A stretch of DNA of 64,000 bases, taken from the NCBI GenBank assembly GCA_007121455.1, contig SKKN01000006.1, positions 62,001-126,000 on the forward strand, given 5' to 3'. Below the pieces are notes generated by a model, which saw only the letters and a list, made by a program, of their open reading frames with translations, did no database searches and was not told where the DNA came from. The stretch's first letter is position 1, and each line of letters opens with the position of its first letter. The position numbers and the translations under genes were made by a program. Below, piece after piece: positions 18,013-26,391 of this stretch. The DNA comes from Gemmatimonadota bacterium. GTDB taxonomy: Bacteria; Gemmatimonadota; Gemmatimonadetes; Longimicrobiales; Gaopeijiaceae.

Positions 18013-19094
18013 GAAACGGTATCTCCTTTGGCCATGGATCCCGCGGGCTGGTGGCCGAGGCGCGCCCGAGCGGCCTCGAGGTCGAAGCTGTGGACATGAT
18101 CCACCACGGCACGTACCACCTCGGGATCCGTCTGCGGCAGGAGCCCGTGCCCGACGTTGAAGATGTGACCCGGACGCCCTCCGACCGCCTGCAGGATCCG
18201 ATCGGCGTGGCTGATCGCCACATCGCGGCCCGCGAGGAGGGATATGGGGTCGAGGTTCCCCTGGACGGCCCGGTCCGAACCGACCAGCTCCCACGCCTCA
18301 TCGATCGGCACCCGCCAATCGAGCCCAACCGCATCGCCCCCGGCCTCGGCCATCGCGGGAAGGAGGGCGGGGTTTCCGGTCGCGAAGTTGATCGTCGGTA
18401 CGCCCGAAGCGGCGAGCTCCCCGAGGATCCTCCGAGAGTATGGGAGGACCCCGGAACCGTAGTCGTCCGGGTGGAGCGAGCCGGCCCAGGAGTCGAAGAG
18501 CTGAACACAGACGGCGCCGGCTTCGACCTGGGCCTTGGCGAACTCCACGAGGTGTTCGACCCAGTACGACATGAGCTCGTCCCAGAGCTCCGGCTCGCGC
18601 CACATGAAGACCTTCGTGCCGGAGCGATCCCGGGTCCGAGGAGACTCCACCAAATAGGTCATGAGGGTGAACGGCGCCCCGATGAAGCCCAGCGTCGGGA
18701 CGTCGATCCGCTCCTTGAGGATGCGGAGGGTGTCCAGCACGAAATCGAGGGTTTCCCTGGGCTCGAAGGGCCGGAGCGACCGGATCCTCTCGGCCGTGTC
18801 GTAGGGGTGCGGCAGCACCGGACCGAGGCCCTTTTCGATCTTCACATCGAGCCCTGCCCCGACGAAGATCGTGGAGATATCCGCATAGAGCACGGCTGCA
18901 TCGACCGGGAAGTACTCCAGCGGCAGGGCGGTGATGTGGGCCGCGAGCTCCGGGTTACGCGTGACCTCCAGGAGGTCTCGAGTTCCCTTGAGCTCGTGGT
19001 AACGCGGAAGCGAGCGTCCGGCCTGGCGCATGAACCAGACGGGGGTCCGGTCGACGGGCTCGCGACGGAGTGCACGCAGAAGTCGGTCGTTCAT
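18009..19094 (-). CDS. hemE: Uroporphyrinogen III decarboxylase
   Basis: 361 aa. PVWFMRQAGRSLPRYHELK is the diagnostic N-terminal motif with the substrate-binding Arg residues. ADISTIFVGAGLDV carries the catalytic-region Asp, followed by GFIGAPFTLMTYLVE and FNVGHGLLPQTDPE with the C-terminal His. It removes four carboxylates from uroporphyrinogen III to give coproporphyrinogen III. hemH is coupled directly downstream, and hemG lies convergent beyond it, so the last steps of haem synthesis sit together. Its upstream region is a 227 bp divergent spacer shared with thyX. Confidence 0.95.
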   Translation of the reverse strand: MNDRLLRALRREPVDRTPVWFMRQAGRSLPRYHELKGTRDLLEVTRNPELAAHITALPLEYFPVDAAVLYADISTIFVGAGLDVKIEKGLGPVLPHPYDTAERIRSLRPFEPRETLDFVLDTLRILKERIDVPTLGFIGAPFTLMTYLVESPRTRDRSGTKVFMWREPELWDELMSYWVEHLVEFAKAQVEAGAVCVQLFDSWAGSLHPDDYGSGVLPYSRRILGELAASGVPTINFATGNPALLPAMAEAGGDAVGLDWRVPIDEAWELVGSDRAVQGNLDPISLLAGRDVAISHADRILQAVGGRPGHIFNVGHGLLPQTDPEVVRAVVDHVHSFDLEAARARLGHQPAGSMAKGDTVS

Positions 19095-19321
19095 GAGCGT
19101 ATGCGCCGAGGTTGAATGGACGGGCTTCCTCGCGCTGGAATCTACAAAGACCGTGGGGGCAGGTCACCGTGGCTGTGAAGCGGGAGGGGAGGGATTTCTT
19201 TTCTGCGGGGTCCGGACTAGGATCCATCCTCGATCCGAGACCGCACTCCCCGACGGGTCCGTTTCCGGACTCGACCTGGGCGAGCGGATGAGCAACACTC
19301 CTTTCAGACCGACGATCCGCG

Positions 19322-20308
19322 ATGGAAACGAAGCGACCCACGACACCGGAGGCCGAGGAAATCCTCGGTGGGTACTTTCCGGTCCTCGACCACGGATTCG
19401 TAGCCCTCGTGGACTACATGGGCTCGGACGAAGACGTGGAACGCGCTGCCCGTGTGAGCTACGGGTATGGGACCCGGAAACGCTCTGCCACACGCGGGCT
19501 CGTGCGTTACCTCCGGCGGCACCGCCACACGACACCGTCCGAGATGGTGGAGCTCAAGTTCCACTGCGCGATGCCGATGTTCGTGGCTCGGCAGTGGATC
19601 CGGCACCGGACGGCGTCGGTCAACGAGTATTCGGGACGGTATTCGCTCATGCCGCTCCTCTTCTACCGACCCGAGCTCGAGCATTTCGCGCTTCAGAGCG
19701 GGAGCAATCGGCAGGGCCGTGAGGCGGCTGCCTCGCAGCCCCTCTACGAGGAGGCCGTGGACCGTTGGGAGCGCACACGCAGGGAGGCCTCGCGCGACTA
19801 CGGATGGCTCGTCGGCGAGGATGTGGCGAGGGAGCTCGCGCGCATCGATCTCCCCCTATCGACCTATACCCAGTGGTACTGGAAGATGGACCTTCACAAC
19901 CTGCTTCACTTCCTCTCCCTCCGGGCGGATCCGCACGCGCAGTGGGAGATTCGGGAGTTCGCCGGAACGATGGCCGGGATGGTGAAGCGCGTGGCGCCGC
20001 TCTCCTTCGAGGCGTGGCTGGACTACGATCTCGGGGGGGCTTCGTTCAGCCGCGCGGAACTGGGAGCCCTGGCCCGGTTGCTCGAGCCGGAAAGCGATGG
20101 AGCGATCAGGGTCCGAACCGATGGCCCGGAGGGTCTCTCCGCCGAGGACCTCGAGCAGGTGGGTCTTTCATCACGGGAGGTCCGGGAGTTCGGAGCCAAG
20201 CTCCGATCCGAAGACCTGCCGAGCTTCGAGCTGGACCTCTCGAGGATGCGGACCGCCGAGGAGGTTTCGGAAAAGATGGAGGAGGCGCTTCCCGATTCCC
20301 TCGAGTGA
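19322..20308 (+). CDS. thyX: FAD-dependent thymidylate synthase ThyX with C-terminal extension
   Basis: 328 aa. The ThyX signature RHRTASVNEYSGRY lies at about residues 98-111, matching RHRxxSxNExSxRY, with KFHCAMPMFVARQWI before it and YTQWYWKMDLHNLLHFLSLR in the C-terminal half of the fold. It methylates dUMP to dTMP using methylene-folate and flavin. Normal ThyX proteins have about 220-260 residues; here about 80 charged residues follow, ending in EEALPDSLE, with no known domain that I recognise. No classical thyA is in the window. The ATG at 19322 lacks a clear ribosome-binding site. Confidence 0.93.
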   Translation: METKRPTTPEAEEILGGYFPVLDHGFVALVDYMGSDEDVERAARVSYGYGTRKRSATRGLVRYLRRHRHTTPSEMVELKFHCAMPMFVARQWIRHRTASVNEYSGRYSLMPLLFYRPELEHFALQSGSNRQGREAAASQPLYEEAVDRWERTRREASRDYGWLVGEDVARELARIDLPLSTYTQWYWKMDLHNLLHFLSLRADPHAQWEIREFAGTMAGMVKRVAPLSFEAWLDYDLGGASFSRAELGALARLLEPESDGAIRVRTDGPEGLSAEDLEQVGLSSREVREFGAKLRSEDLPSFELDLSRMRTAEEVSEKMEEALPDSLE

Positions 20309-20323
20309 CTGCCCCGGAATACC

Positions 20324-20345
20324 GACCGTCGCGGGTGCGACGGTC
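20324..20345. repeat. Perfect 9-bp hairpin between convergent genes
   Basis: GACCGTCGC (20324-20332) pairs perfectly with GCGACGGTC (20337-20345) around GGGT. It lies 16 bp after the thyX stop, in the gap to the convergent deacetylase-like gene. No T tract follows on either strand, so it is at best an imperfect terminator or an mRNA 3'-end stabiliser. Confidence 0.5.
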
Positions 20346-20482
20346 GACACGGTGCGCTCCGCCACGGTGGGGGCGCTCAAGGGATTGGGTGAGGTCGCCC
20401 GGGAAGCGGGGACGGACGCGGGTGTGTCCGGGTCCGACGCAGCCTGAAGGCGTCGAGGCGGGCGGGATCCGTCCCATTGGGC

Positions 20483-21427
20483 TCAGGCGTTTCGCTCATG
20501 GTGGCGGGCCGACCGCGCCCGGATCGCCTCGATGACGGTGTTGCGATGGATTTCCACGGTGTCTTCCTCGTCGAAGGCATAGCCTCCAGCGAGCACCACG
20601 GCGACCGGAACCCCCCGCATCCGAGCTTGCCCGAGCACCTCTGCGTCCCGGCGCCGGAGGCCCTCCTTCGAAAGGCCGAGGCCTCCGAGTTGATCCCCCT
20701 CGTAGGGGTCGGCGCCCGCGAGGTAGAGCAGGAGGTCGAACTCGTGGGCGTCCAGGACCTTCTGGAGGTGTCGTTCGAGGAGTCCGAGGTAGGCGGCATC
20801 GCCGGTTCCTCGGTCGAGCCCCAGGTCCAGGTCCCCGGGGGGCTTTACGACCGGGTAGTTCCGCTCCTCGTGCATCGAGAAGGTGAACACGGTCGGGTCG
20901 TCGCGGAAGATCTCGGCGGTCCCGTTGCCATGATGGACGTCGAGGTCCACGATGAGCGTTCGCTTCACTCCCCCCCCTGCGTGCAGGGTGCGGGCCGCCA
21001 CGGCAACGTCATTGAGCAGGCAGAAGCCCTCGCCGTGACCGGTGAAGGCGTGATGGAACCCCCCTCCAAGGTGGACTGAAGCCCCATCCTCCAGTGCAAT
21101 CCGAGCCGTCATCGTGGTTCCGCCGGCGCAGAGGACGGAGGCCGTGCGGAGTTCCGCCGAGAAGGGGAGCTCGAGGATGCGCTCTTCCGCAGCGCTGAAG
21201 CTCCCGCGACGGATCTTCTCCAGGTAGGTGTCGGAGTGGACCCGAGCGAGGTCTTCTTCGGATGCGGGAGCCGGAGCGAGGAAGGAGGCCTCGGTCAGGA
21301 CGCCTTCCGCCAGAAGCCGCTCCTTCACCCTCCGATATTTCCTCGTCGGGAACACGTGCGGCCCGATATCGACTTCATAGTCAGGGGACCAGACGACGGA
21401 GATCGGGAGCGCTGGGTCTCGGGACAT
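20483..21427 (-). CDS. Histone deacetylase / acetoin-utilisation (AcuC) family deacetylase
   Basis: 314 aa from ATG 21427, with AAGGGGG in front. The arginase/deacetylase fold is shown by GGGFHHAFTGHGEGFC with the catalytic His pair, DLDVHHGNGT with the zinc Asp and His, AGADPYEGD with the third zinc ligand, and VLAGGYAFDE with the catalytic Tyr. All catalytic residues are intact. Bacterial members deacetylate acyl-CoA synthetases, polyamines or other small amides. The real substrate is unknown, but an acyl-CoA ligase at 43888 is one conceivable target. It is divergent from the SRPBCC/radical SAM cluster. Confidence 0.87.
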   Translation of the reverse strand: MSRDPALPISVVWSPDYEVDIGPHVFPTRKYRRVKERLLAEGVLTEASFLAPAPASEEDLARVHSDTYLEKIRRGSFSAAEERILELPFSAELRTASVLCAGGTTMTARIALEDGASVHLGGGFHHAFTGHGEGFCLLNDVAVAARTLHAGGGVKRTLIVDLDVHHGNGTAEIFRDDPTVFTFSMHEERNYPVVKPPGDLDLGLDRGTGDAAYLGLLERHLQKVLDAHEFDLLLYLAGADPYEGDQLGGLGLSKEGLRRRDAEVLGQARMRGVPVAVVLAGGYAFDEEDTVEIHRNTVIEAIRARSARHHERNA

Positions 21428-21516
21428 CGTTTCCCCCTTGAATCGACCGTTGGACAAAATGAGGTGTAGCATCGAGCCGGGTTTTCCTCCGGTGTGTCGG
21501 TGCCGGACATGACGGC

Positions 21517-21527
21517 GTGTCTGACAC
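21517..21527. promoter_or_regulatory. Palindrome between divergent genes
   Basis: GTGTC-T-GACAC is a perfect 5+1+5 palindrome in the 141 bp gap between the deacetylase-like gene and the SRPBCC gene. TGTCGG/CCGGACA about 20 bp before it repeats the TGTC/GACA theme. This is a candidate regulator site with no known consensus that I can name. Confidence 0.3.
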
Positions 21528-21568
21528 CACGCGGAGGAGGCGACGATGAATCATGAAAGGTACTCGCG

Positions 21569-22018
21569 ATGGAACGATCGGATCGAAAGCCCGCTGTACA
21601 GGTCGAAGGGGAGGTGTGGATCGGGGCTCCCCCCTCGAGAGTGTGGGAGGTCCTCACGGATCTCGAGCGGTGGAATCGTTGGCACCGGGGCATCTCCTTC
21701 GCGCAGCTCCGCGGCTCCGTCGAGCGCGGAACGATCTTCCACTGGAGAAAGGATGGGATGCACGTGGTCTCTGCCCTCGACCCGGTGGAGCCGGAACGGA
21801 CGTTCGGGTGGCACGGCCGCGCCTTCGGGGCCAGACTTCGTCACCTCTGGACGCTTGAACCTTCGCAAGGGGGCACGCGGGTGCGAGGGACCGAGTCGGT
21901 GGACGGGTTCATGGTATGGGTGATCCGACGGAGCGTGCGAAAGACGGTGGATCGGTCCCTCGCCGAGTGGCTTCACGGCCTCAAGGCTCGGGCCGAAGCT
22001 CCGAAGGAGGATCGATGA
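21569..22018 (+). CDS. SRPBCC-family (START-like) protein
   Basis: 149 aa. The helix-grip fold is suggested by VEGEVWIGAPPSRVWEVLTDLERWNRWHRGI at the N-terminus (beta strand, then the WEVLTD helix), a run of beta strands, and a long C-terminal helix (RKTVDRSLAEWLHGLKA). Family members bind hydrophobic ligands or act as cyclases; no catalytic residues can be named. The start ATG 21569 has only a weak AAAGG upstream. A much stronger GGAGGAGG at 21533-21540 precedes an ATG at 21546 in another frame. The stop overlaps the radical SAM start region, so this is the first gene of that operon. Confidence 0.75.
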   Translation: MERSDRKPAVQVEGEVWIGAPPSRVWEVLTDLERWNRWHRGISFAQLRGSVERGTIFHWRKDGMHVVSALDPVEPERTFGWHGRAFGARLRHLWTLEPSQGGTRVRGTESVDGFMVWVIRRSVRKTVDRSLAEWLHGLKARAEAPKEDR

Positions 22019-22947
22019 TGCTGCCCGTGCTCGGCGAAGTGAAGGGAAACGAGACGGAGGCGGCAGTCACAGCTCCGCTTTCGGCTCTCGACGAGCTCTG
22101 GTTCCAGGTGAGTGGTACCGTCTGCAATCTTCGCTGCACCCACTGCTTCATTTCCTGCTCCCCCGAGAATCACTCGTTCTGGTTCATGGAGCGGGAGCAG
22201 GTCCGGGACGCGCTCGAAGCTTCCGTGCCGATCGGTGTGAAGGAGTACTACTTCACCGGAGGGGAGCCCTTCATGAACCGGGAGATCGAGGGGATTCTGG
22301 AGGATGCTCTTCAGTATGGTCCCACCACCGTCCTGACGAATGCCACGATCATGCCGGAGCGGAGGGCTCATCGCCTCGCAAAGCTGCGGGACGCATCCCG
22401 GCACTCCCTCGAACTCCGGGTGAGTCTCGACGGCATCACTCGCGAGATGAACGATGCGATCCGGGGGGAGGGTGCCTTCGATCGGTGCATGGCAGGAGTG
22501 GAAACCCTCGTAGCTCAGGACTTCCTGCCCATCATCACATGCATGCGGAGCTGGCCGGAGGAGGAGACGGATCGCATGCTCGCCGGGTTCAGGAAGCTCC
22601 TCCTGAGCGTCGGGTACGACCGGCCGCGGCTCAAGATCCTCCCGCCCCTCCTCATCGGAGAGGAAGCGAAGCGGACGCGCGGCTACGCGGACACGGAGCG
22701 GATCACCCACGAGATGCTCGAGGGGTACGATCTGGACCAACTCCTCTGCAGCCGAGCACGGCTCGTCACGGCCGATGGTATCTACGCCTGTCCAATTCTC
22801 CTGGGGGTTCCGTCCGCACGGATGGCCGGCTCGTTGCACGAGGCGGTCCGGGCCCCCGCTCCCCTGACGCATTCCGCCTGCTTCACCTGCTACATGAGCG
22901 GCGCGATCTGCTCGAACATGCCCGCGGGTGGCGGGGAAGGGCATTGA
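22018..22947 (+). CDS. Radical SAM protein with SPASM-like C-terminal cysteines
   Basis: 309 aa from ATG 22018; ATG 22015 is an in-frame alternative and both follow AAGGAGG. The [4Fe-4S] motif is CNLRCTHCF (CxxxCxxC), followed by YYFTGGEPFMNREIE (the SAM-binding GGE) and LRVSLDG. The C-terminal part has Cys in LLCSR, YACPILLG, ACFTCYMSGAICSN, which fits a SPASM or twitch auxiliary-cluster domain. It should cleave SAM reductively and modify an unknown substrate. The next gene, a metallophosphoesterase-like protein, starts on the stop codon (TGATG), so the two are translationally coupled. No RiPP precursor-like small gene was found next to it. Confidence 0.85.
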   Translation: MLPVLGEVKGNETEAAVTAPLSALDELWFQVSGTVCNLRCTHCFISCSPENHSFWFMEREQVRDALEASVPIGVKEYYFTGGEPFMNREIEGILEDALQYGPTTVLTNATIMPERRAHRLAKLRDASRHSLELRVSLDGITREMNDAIRGEGAFDRCMAGVETLVAQDFLPIITCMRSWPEEETDRMLAGFRKLLLSVGYDRPRLKILPPLLIGEEAKRTRGYADTERITHEMLEGYDLDQLLCSRARLVTADGIYACPILLGVPSARMAGSLHEAVRAPAPLTHSACFTCYMSGAICSNMPAGGGEGH

Positions 22948-23792
22948 TGTCCTTTCCCGTGGGGCCGCCGGGAGGTGGGGCGACGGCAGGGCCGGGTCGG
23001 CCCGTGCAGTACGAACGGATCGCGGTCTTCGGCGGAATCTACTCCAATCACCGGGCACTTCGCGCGGCTGTAGAGGACGCGGCGGACCGGAACGTGGACG
23101 CGCTCTTCTGCCTCGGGGATCTCGGCGCATTCGGTCCTTCGCCGGACCGTGTTTTCCCGATCCTGAGGGAAGCCGGTGTCCAGGTAATCCGGGGCAATTA
23201 CGACGACTCGATCGCGAGAGGACTCGACGATTGCCAGTGCGGATACACGGACCCGCGCGACAATGAGTACGCCCGCCTCTCCTACCGGTACACGTTCGCA
23301 AGTACCTCTCTCGAGAATCGGCGCCGGCTTCAGCGGCTTCCCGAGGAGCTCCGCTTCCGGCTCGGAAGCCTGGACGTGCTCGCCTGCCACGGAAGCCCCC
23401 GGAGGATGAACGAGTTTCTCTGGGAGTCGACGACACCCGACCATTTCCTGTCGAAGCTTGCACGCGACCACTCGTGCGATGTGATCCTCGGAACCCATAC
23501 GGGACTCCATTGGGCCCGTGAGTTCGAGAGCTCTCGGTGGTACGTGAACGTCGGAGCCCTCGGGCGCCCGGCGAACGACGGCCGCACAAGCGTGACCTAC
23601 GCGGTCATCGAAGCGGATGGAACGAGCCTCGATGTGGAGTTCGTGCCGGTGACATACGATCATGAGGAGCTGGCGCGGGAGATGCGCGAGGAGCAGCTTC
23701 CCGAAGAGTTCGTCCAGACGATCCTGACGGGCTGGTGGACGACGTGCCTGGAGATCCTTCCGAGCAAGGAGCGAGCACGAGGGCGGTTCTGA
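22947..23792 (+). CDS. Metallophosphoesterase-like protein with altered metal motif
   Basis: 281 aa. The calcineurin-like fold is recognisable: CLGDLGAFGPSP (GD motif), IRGNYDDS in place of GNHD, LACHGSPR, and ILGTHTGLHW as the last metal-ligand strand. The first motif, normally DxH, reads GGIYSN, so the Asp and His ligands are Gly30 and Tyr32, and the GNHD His is Tyr. DDCQCGYTDPRDNEYA is a distinctive central segment. Either the metal centre is reduced or the protein has another role. It is coupled to the radical SAM gene and is followed after 31 bp by a symporter. I know of no assigned function for this pair. Confidence 0.75.
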   Translation: MSFPVGPPGGGATAGPGRPVQYERIAVFGGIYSNHRALRAAVEDAADRNVDALFCLGDLGAFGPSPDRVFPILREAGVQVIRGNYDDSIARGLDDCQCGYTDPRDNEYARLSYRYTFASTSLENRRRLQRLPEELRFRLGSLDVLACHGSPRRMNEFLWESTTPDHFLSKLARDHSCDVILGTHTGLHWAREFESSRWYVNVGALGRPANDGRTSVTYAVIEADGTSLDVEFVPVTYDHEELAREMREEQLPEEFVQTILTGWWTTCLEILPSKERARGRF

Positions 23793-23823
23793 GAGGCGGG
23801 GTTCACCGGTGCGGGGGGGCTGA

Positions 23824-25317
23824 ATGCAGGAGAGCGTGGGAGGCCAGCTGGTCGTGGACGGGCCGGCAGTCTGGGCCTTCGCTGGATATCTCGTCACGCT
23901 GGTCTTGATTGGGGCCTACTCCGTCCGCTTCTCGTCCTCCGGTATCGGCAACTTCTTCGTCGGGGGCCGGAAGATGCACCGCCTCGTGGTGGCACTCTCC
24001 GCGGTCGTCTCAGGTCGGAGTGCCTGGCTCCTCCTGGGTGTGACCGGGATGGCCTACTCGATGGGAGCATCCGCGCTCTGGGTTGTGGTGGGGTATACGG
24101 TCGTGGAGTTCTTCCTCTTCCTCTACTTCGCGGGTCGGCTCCGGCGCTTCAGCGAAGCATACGACTGTATCACCGTCCCCGACTTCTTTGCCGCCCGGTT
24201 CGGCGATGACGACGGCCGCCTGCGCATCGTGCTCGCCGTCGTCCTGATCGTGTTCATGACGAGCTATGTCTCCGCGCAGTTCGTCGGTGGGGGCAAGGCG
24301 ATCGGAGCGAGCTTCGGCCTCGGCTCCGGGACCGGGATCCTGATCACCGCGCTGATCGTCCTCCTGTACACGATGGTGGGCGGGTTCCTCGCGGTCAGCC
24401 TCACCGACACGATCCAGGGAATCTTCATGATCAGCGCCCTACTGCTTCTGCCGCTGGTCGCCATCCACGGCGCGGGCGGCTGGGGCGGAGTGGCGGGAGA
24501 GCTCGCCGCATACCAGGCCACCTTTCTCGATCCGCTCGCCCTCGGCTTCGGCGCTCTCCTGGGGATGGTCGGAATCGGCCTCGGAGCGCCGGGCAATCCT
24601 CACATCCTCGTGCGCTACATCTCGATCAAGGACCCCGCGGATCTCAAGTGGGCGGCGTATGTGGCGACGTTCTGGAATGTGGCGATGGGGGGTGGGGCGA
24701 TCCTCATCGGACTGGCGGGTCGGGTCTACTTCCCCGATGTCGGCCTTCTGCCCGAAGCGGACACCGAAAATCTCTACCCATCGCTGGCCAGGGAGCTGCT
24801 CCATCCGGTCCTCTTCGGCATGATCGTCGCGTCGATCTTCGCCGCGATCATGTCCACCGCGGATTCGCAGCTTCTCGTCGCAGCATCGAGTGTAGTGCGA
24901 GACGTATACGAAAAGGTGCTCCGACGCGGAGAGGAGGTGTCGGAGCGTTGGCTGGTCTTCCTCTCGCGGGCAATGGTCGCCGTGCTCGTCGTTGCCGCGC
25001 TCGTCCTGGGGCTTCTGGCGGAGGATCTGGTCTTCTGGCTCGTGCTCTTCGCCTGGGCAGGCCTCGGCGCCGCCCTCGGCCCGCCGGCGATTCTGGCGCT
25101 CTACTGGAAGGGGACGACCCGGGCCGGGGTCCTGGCGGGGATCGTGGTGGGGACGGTGACGACGGTGGTCTGGTACTTCACGCCGGCTCTGCGGGAGCGG
25201 ATGTACGAACTGATCCCCGCCTTTCTCCTCGGACTGCTCGTGACGTGGCTCGTGAGCCTGGCGACGCAGCGGCCCGCAGAGGTCGAGGAACGGTTCCGGG
25301 GGATGAAGGAGGGCTGA
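23824..25317 (+). CDS. Sodium:solute symporter (SSS / PutP family)
   Basis: 497 aa with about 13 hydrophobic membrane segments. The SSS pattern includes NFFVGGRKMHRLVVALSAVVSGRSAWLLLG (TM2 region with the sodium-site Ser), the YTMVGGFLAVSLTDTIQG loop, and IFAAIMSTADSQLLVAAS, a proline-permease hallmark with the TADSQLL sodium-binding segment. It would import a small organic solute, proline-like or other, with sodium. It follows the phosphoesterase-like gene by 31 bp on the same strand, so it could carry the substrate or product of the radical SAM pair. Substrate identity is unknown. Confidence 0.88.
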   Translation: MQESVGGQLVVDGPAVWAFAGYLVTLVLIGAYSVRFSSSGIGNFFVGGRKMHRLVVALSAVVSGRSAWLLLGVTGMAYSMGASALWVVVGYTVVEFFLFLYFAGRLRRFSEAYDCITVPDFFAARFGDDDGRLRIVLAVVLIVFMTSYVSAQFVGGGKAIGASFGLGSGTGILITALIVLLYTMVGGFLAVSLTDTIQGIFMISALLLLPLVAIHGAGGWGGVAGELAAYQATFLDPLALGFGALLGMVGIGLGAPGNPHILVRYISIKDPADLKWAAYVATFWNVAMGGGAILIGLAGRVYFPDVGLLPEADTENLYPSLARELLHPVLFGMIVASIFAAIMSTADSQLLVAASSVVRDVYEKVLRRGEEVSERWLVFLSRAMVAVLVVAALVLGLLAEDLVFWLVLFAWAGLGAALGPPAILALYWKGTTRAGVLAGIVVGTVTTVVWYFTPALRERMYELIPAFLLGLLVTWLVSLATQRPAEVEERFRGMKEG

Positions 25318-25359
25318 GGGAGCTGGAGGGTGGCCGCACGGGCGCGGTTCCCCGGTACG

Positions 25360-25656
25360 TCAGGGAAGCTCTTCGCCGACGGCTACCACCGCCATTTCCG
25401 GAATCAGGTGGAGATCATCCTCCACGAGGTGGGCGGCTTCGGCCAGGACGATGATCATGGTACCCGACTTGAGCGACGGGTCTTCCCCGGGGAGGTCATA
25501 GTCGTCGCTCGGAGAGTGGAGGACGATCTGTCCCCGTCGGAGGGAGCGGTCGGCGCAGGTGCCCACGAGGCGCACCGTCGCCCAACCGGGTCGGGGCGCC
25601 CACGTCATGTTCTTCGACGCATGGATGCGCCCGTCTCTCGTAGAACGGTTTTCCAT
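25360..25656 (-). CDS. Small protein of unknown function
   Basis: 98 aa from ATG 25656. A charged N-terminus is followed by an even, protein-like composition (WATVRLVGTCADRSLRRGQI, MIIVLAEAAHLVEDDLHLIP). No domain is recognised. No other reading frame in this stretch looks better. ATG 25608 is an alternative start. It could be co-transcribed with the unknown gene upstream (25768-26223). Treat as a plausible but unproven gene. Confidence 0.4.
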   Translation of the reverse strand: MENRSTRDGRIHASKNMTWAPRPGWATVRLVGTCADRSLRRGQIVLHSPSDDYDLPGEDPSLKSGTMIIVLAEAAHLVEDDLHLIPEMAVVAVGEELP

Positions 25657-25767
25657 AGAGGCAGTCTCCGCCTGTGTTCAGTGCTCGGAAGCAGCCGGTG
25701 GAGCCACCGGCTCTCTCTGGTGTCTACCCGCCGCTCGTTCAGGGGTCCGCAGCCGGGTCGGGCCTGC

Positions 25768-26223
25768 CTACGATTCGTGCTCATCGAGCTGCTGTTTCCC
25801 CTCGACCAGCAGGTCGAGCGCGGCACGTTGTGCCGGTGTCGGACTCGAAGGAAGCGACACCACGAGGGCGCGGGCCCGCTGATCTTCCGGCAGGTGCAGG
25901 ACGATCTCCCCTGCTGCCCGGGAGGCTGCGTACGGCCGCGACCTCCCCGATCCGTCCACGATGACCGTCCGGCCGGAATACCCGAGCTCGGCGATCCGCA
26001 CACCGTAGGCAATCCACTCCGTGAGCGGGTCCTGGTCGGGACCCGCAACCGCCGGGAGCACCCGGGTGCGGTAGTGGGCGACGGCCTCTGCGTATGCGGA
26101 TTCGTTCCGGCTCCGGAGGTGTTTCAGAAGGGCTCGGCAGTGGGCGCGAGGGTCCGGGGCCCCGGTTGTTTCGAGCGTCTCCGAAAGGCGCTCGTCCGCT
26201 CGAGTCTGCAGATCATCTTCCAT
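25768..26223 (-). CDS. Hypothetical protein
   Basis: 151 aa from ATG 26223; a longer GTG start at 26283 is possible. Helical N-terminal half (AHCRALLKHLRSRNESAYAEAV), then LTEWIAYGVRIAELGYSGRTV and a strand-rich part IVLHLPEDQRARALVVSLPS, ending in a helix rich in Ala, Glu and Gln. There is no signal peptide and no membrane segment. Composition and codon use look like a real gene. I do not recognise the family. It is divergent from the phosphoribosyltransferase gene. Confidence 0.6.
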   Translation of the reverse strand: MEDDLQTRADERLSETLETTGAPDPRAHCRALLKHLRSRNESAYAEAVAHYRTRVLPAVAGPDQDPLTEWIAYGVRIAELGYSGRTVIVDGSGRSRPYAASRAAGEIVLHLPEDQRARALVVSLPSSPTPAQRAALDLLVEGKQQLDEHES

Positions 26224-26299
26224 GATGCGATTACCATCGAGGTTGCGACGCTCGAGGTCAACCGGAGAGAGCCGAGAAAGCACGGTGCTCCACGATTCG

Positions 26300-26328
26300 T
26301 TGCCCTGGCCATCCGGTCCCTCTACCTT
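26300..26328 (+). promoter_or_regulatory. Probable promoter of the phosphoribosyltransferase gene
   Basis: TTGCCC (26300-26305), a 17 bp spacer, then TACCTT (26323-26328). The same TACCTT -10 with a 17 bp spacer recurs upstream of 42982. TACCTTTT also fits the TAnnTTT(G) form. The gene starts about 60 bp downstream. Confidence 0.42.
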
Positions 26329-26391
26329 TTCTCATTCGACGGGAACCACTCTTCGGCGTGTGCGATTCATCGCCCAACGTGAGACGAATCC

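Noticed and set aside
20309-20447. Short open stretch (TVDTVRSATVGALKGLGEVA) after thyX
   Set aside because: It reads like a protein end but has no start codon with a ribosome-binding site, and the frame upstream is antisense-like within thyX.
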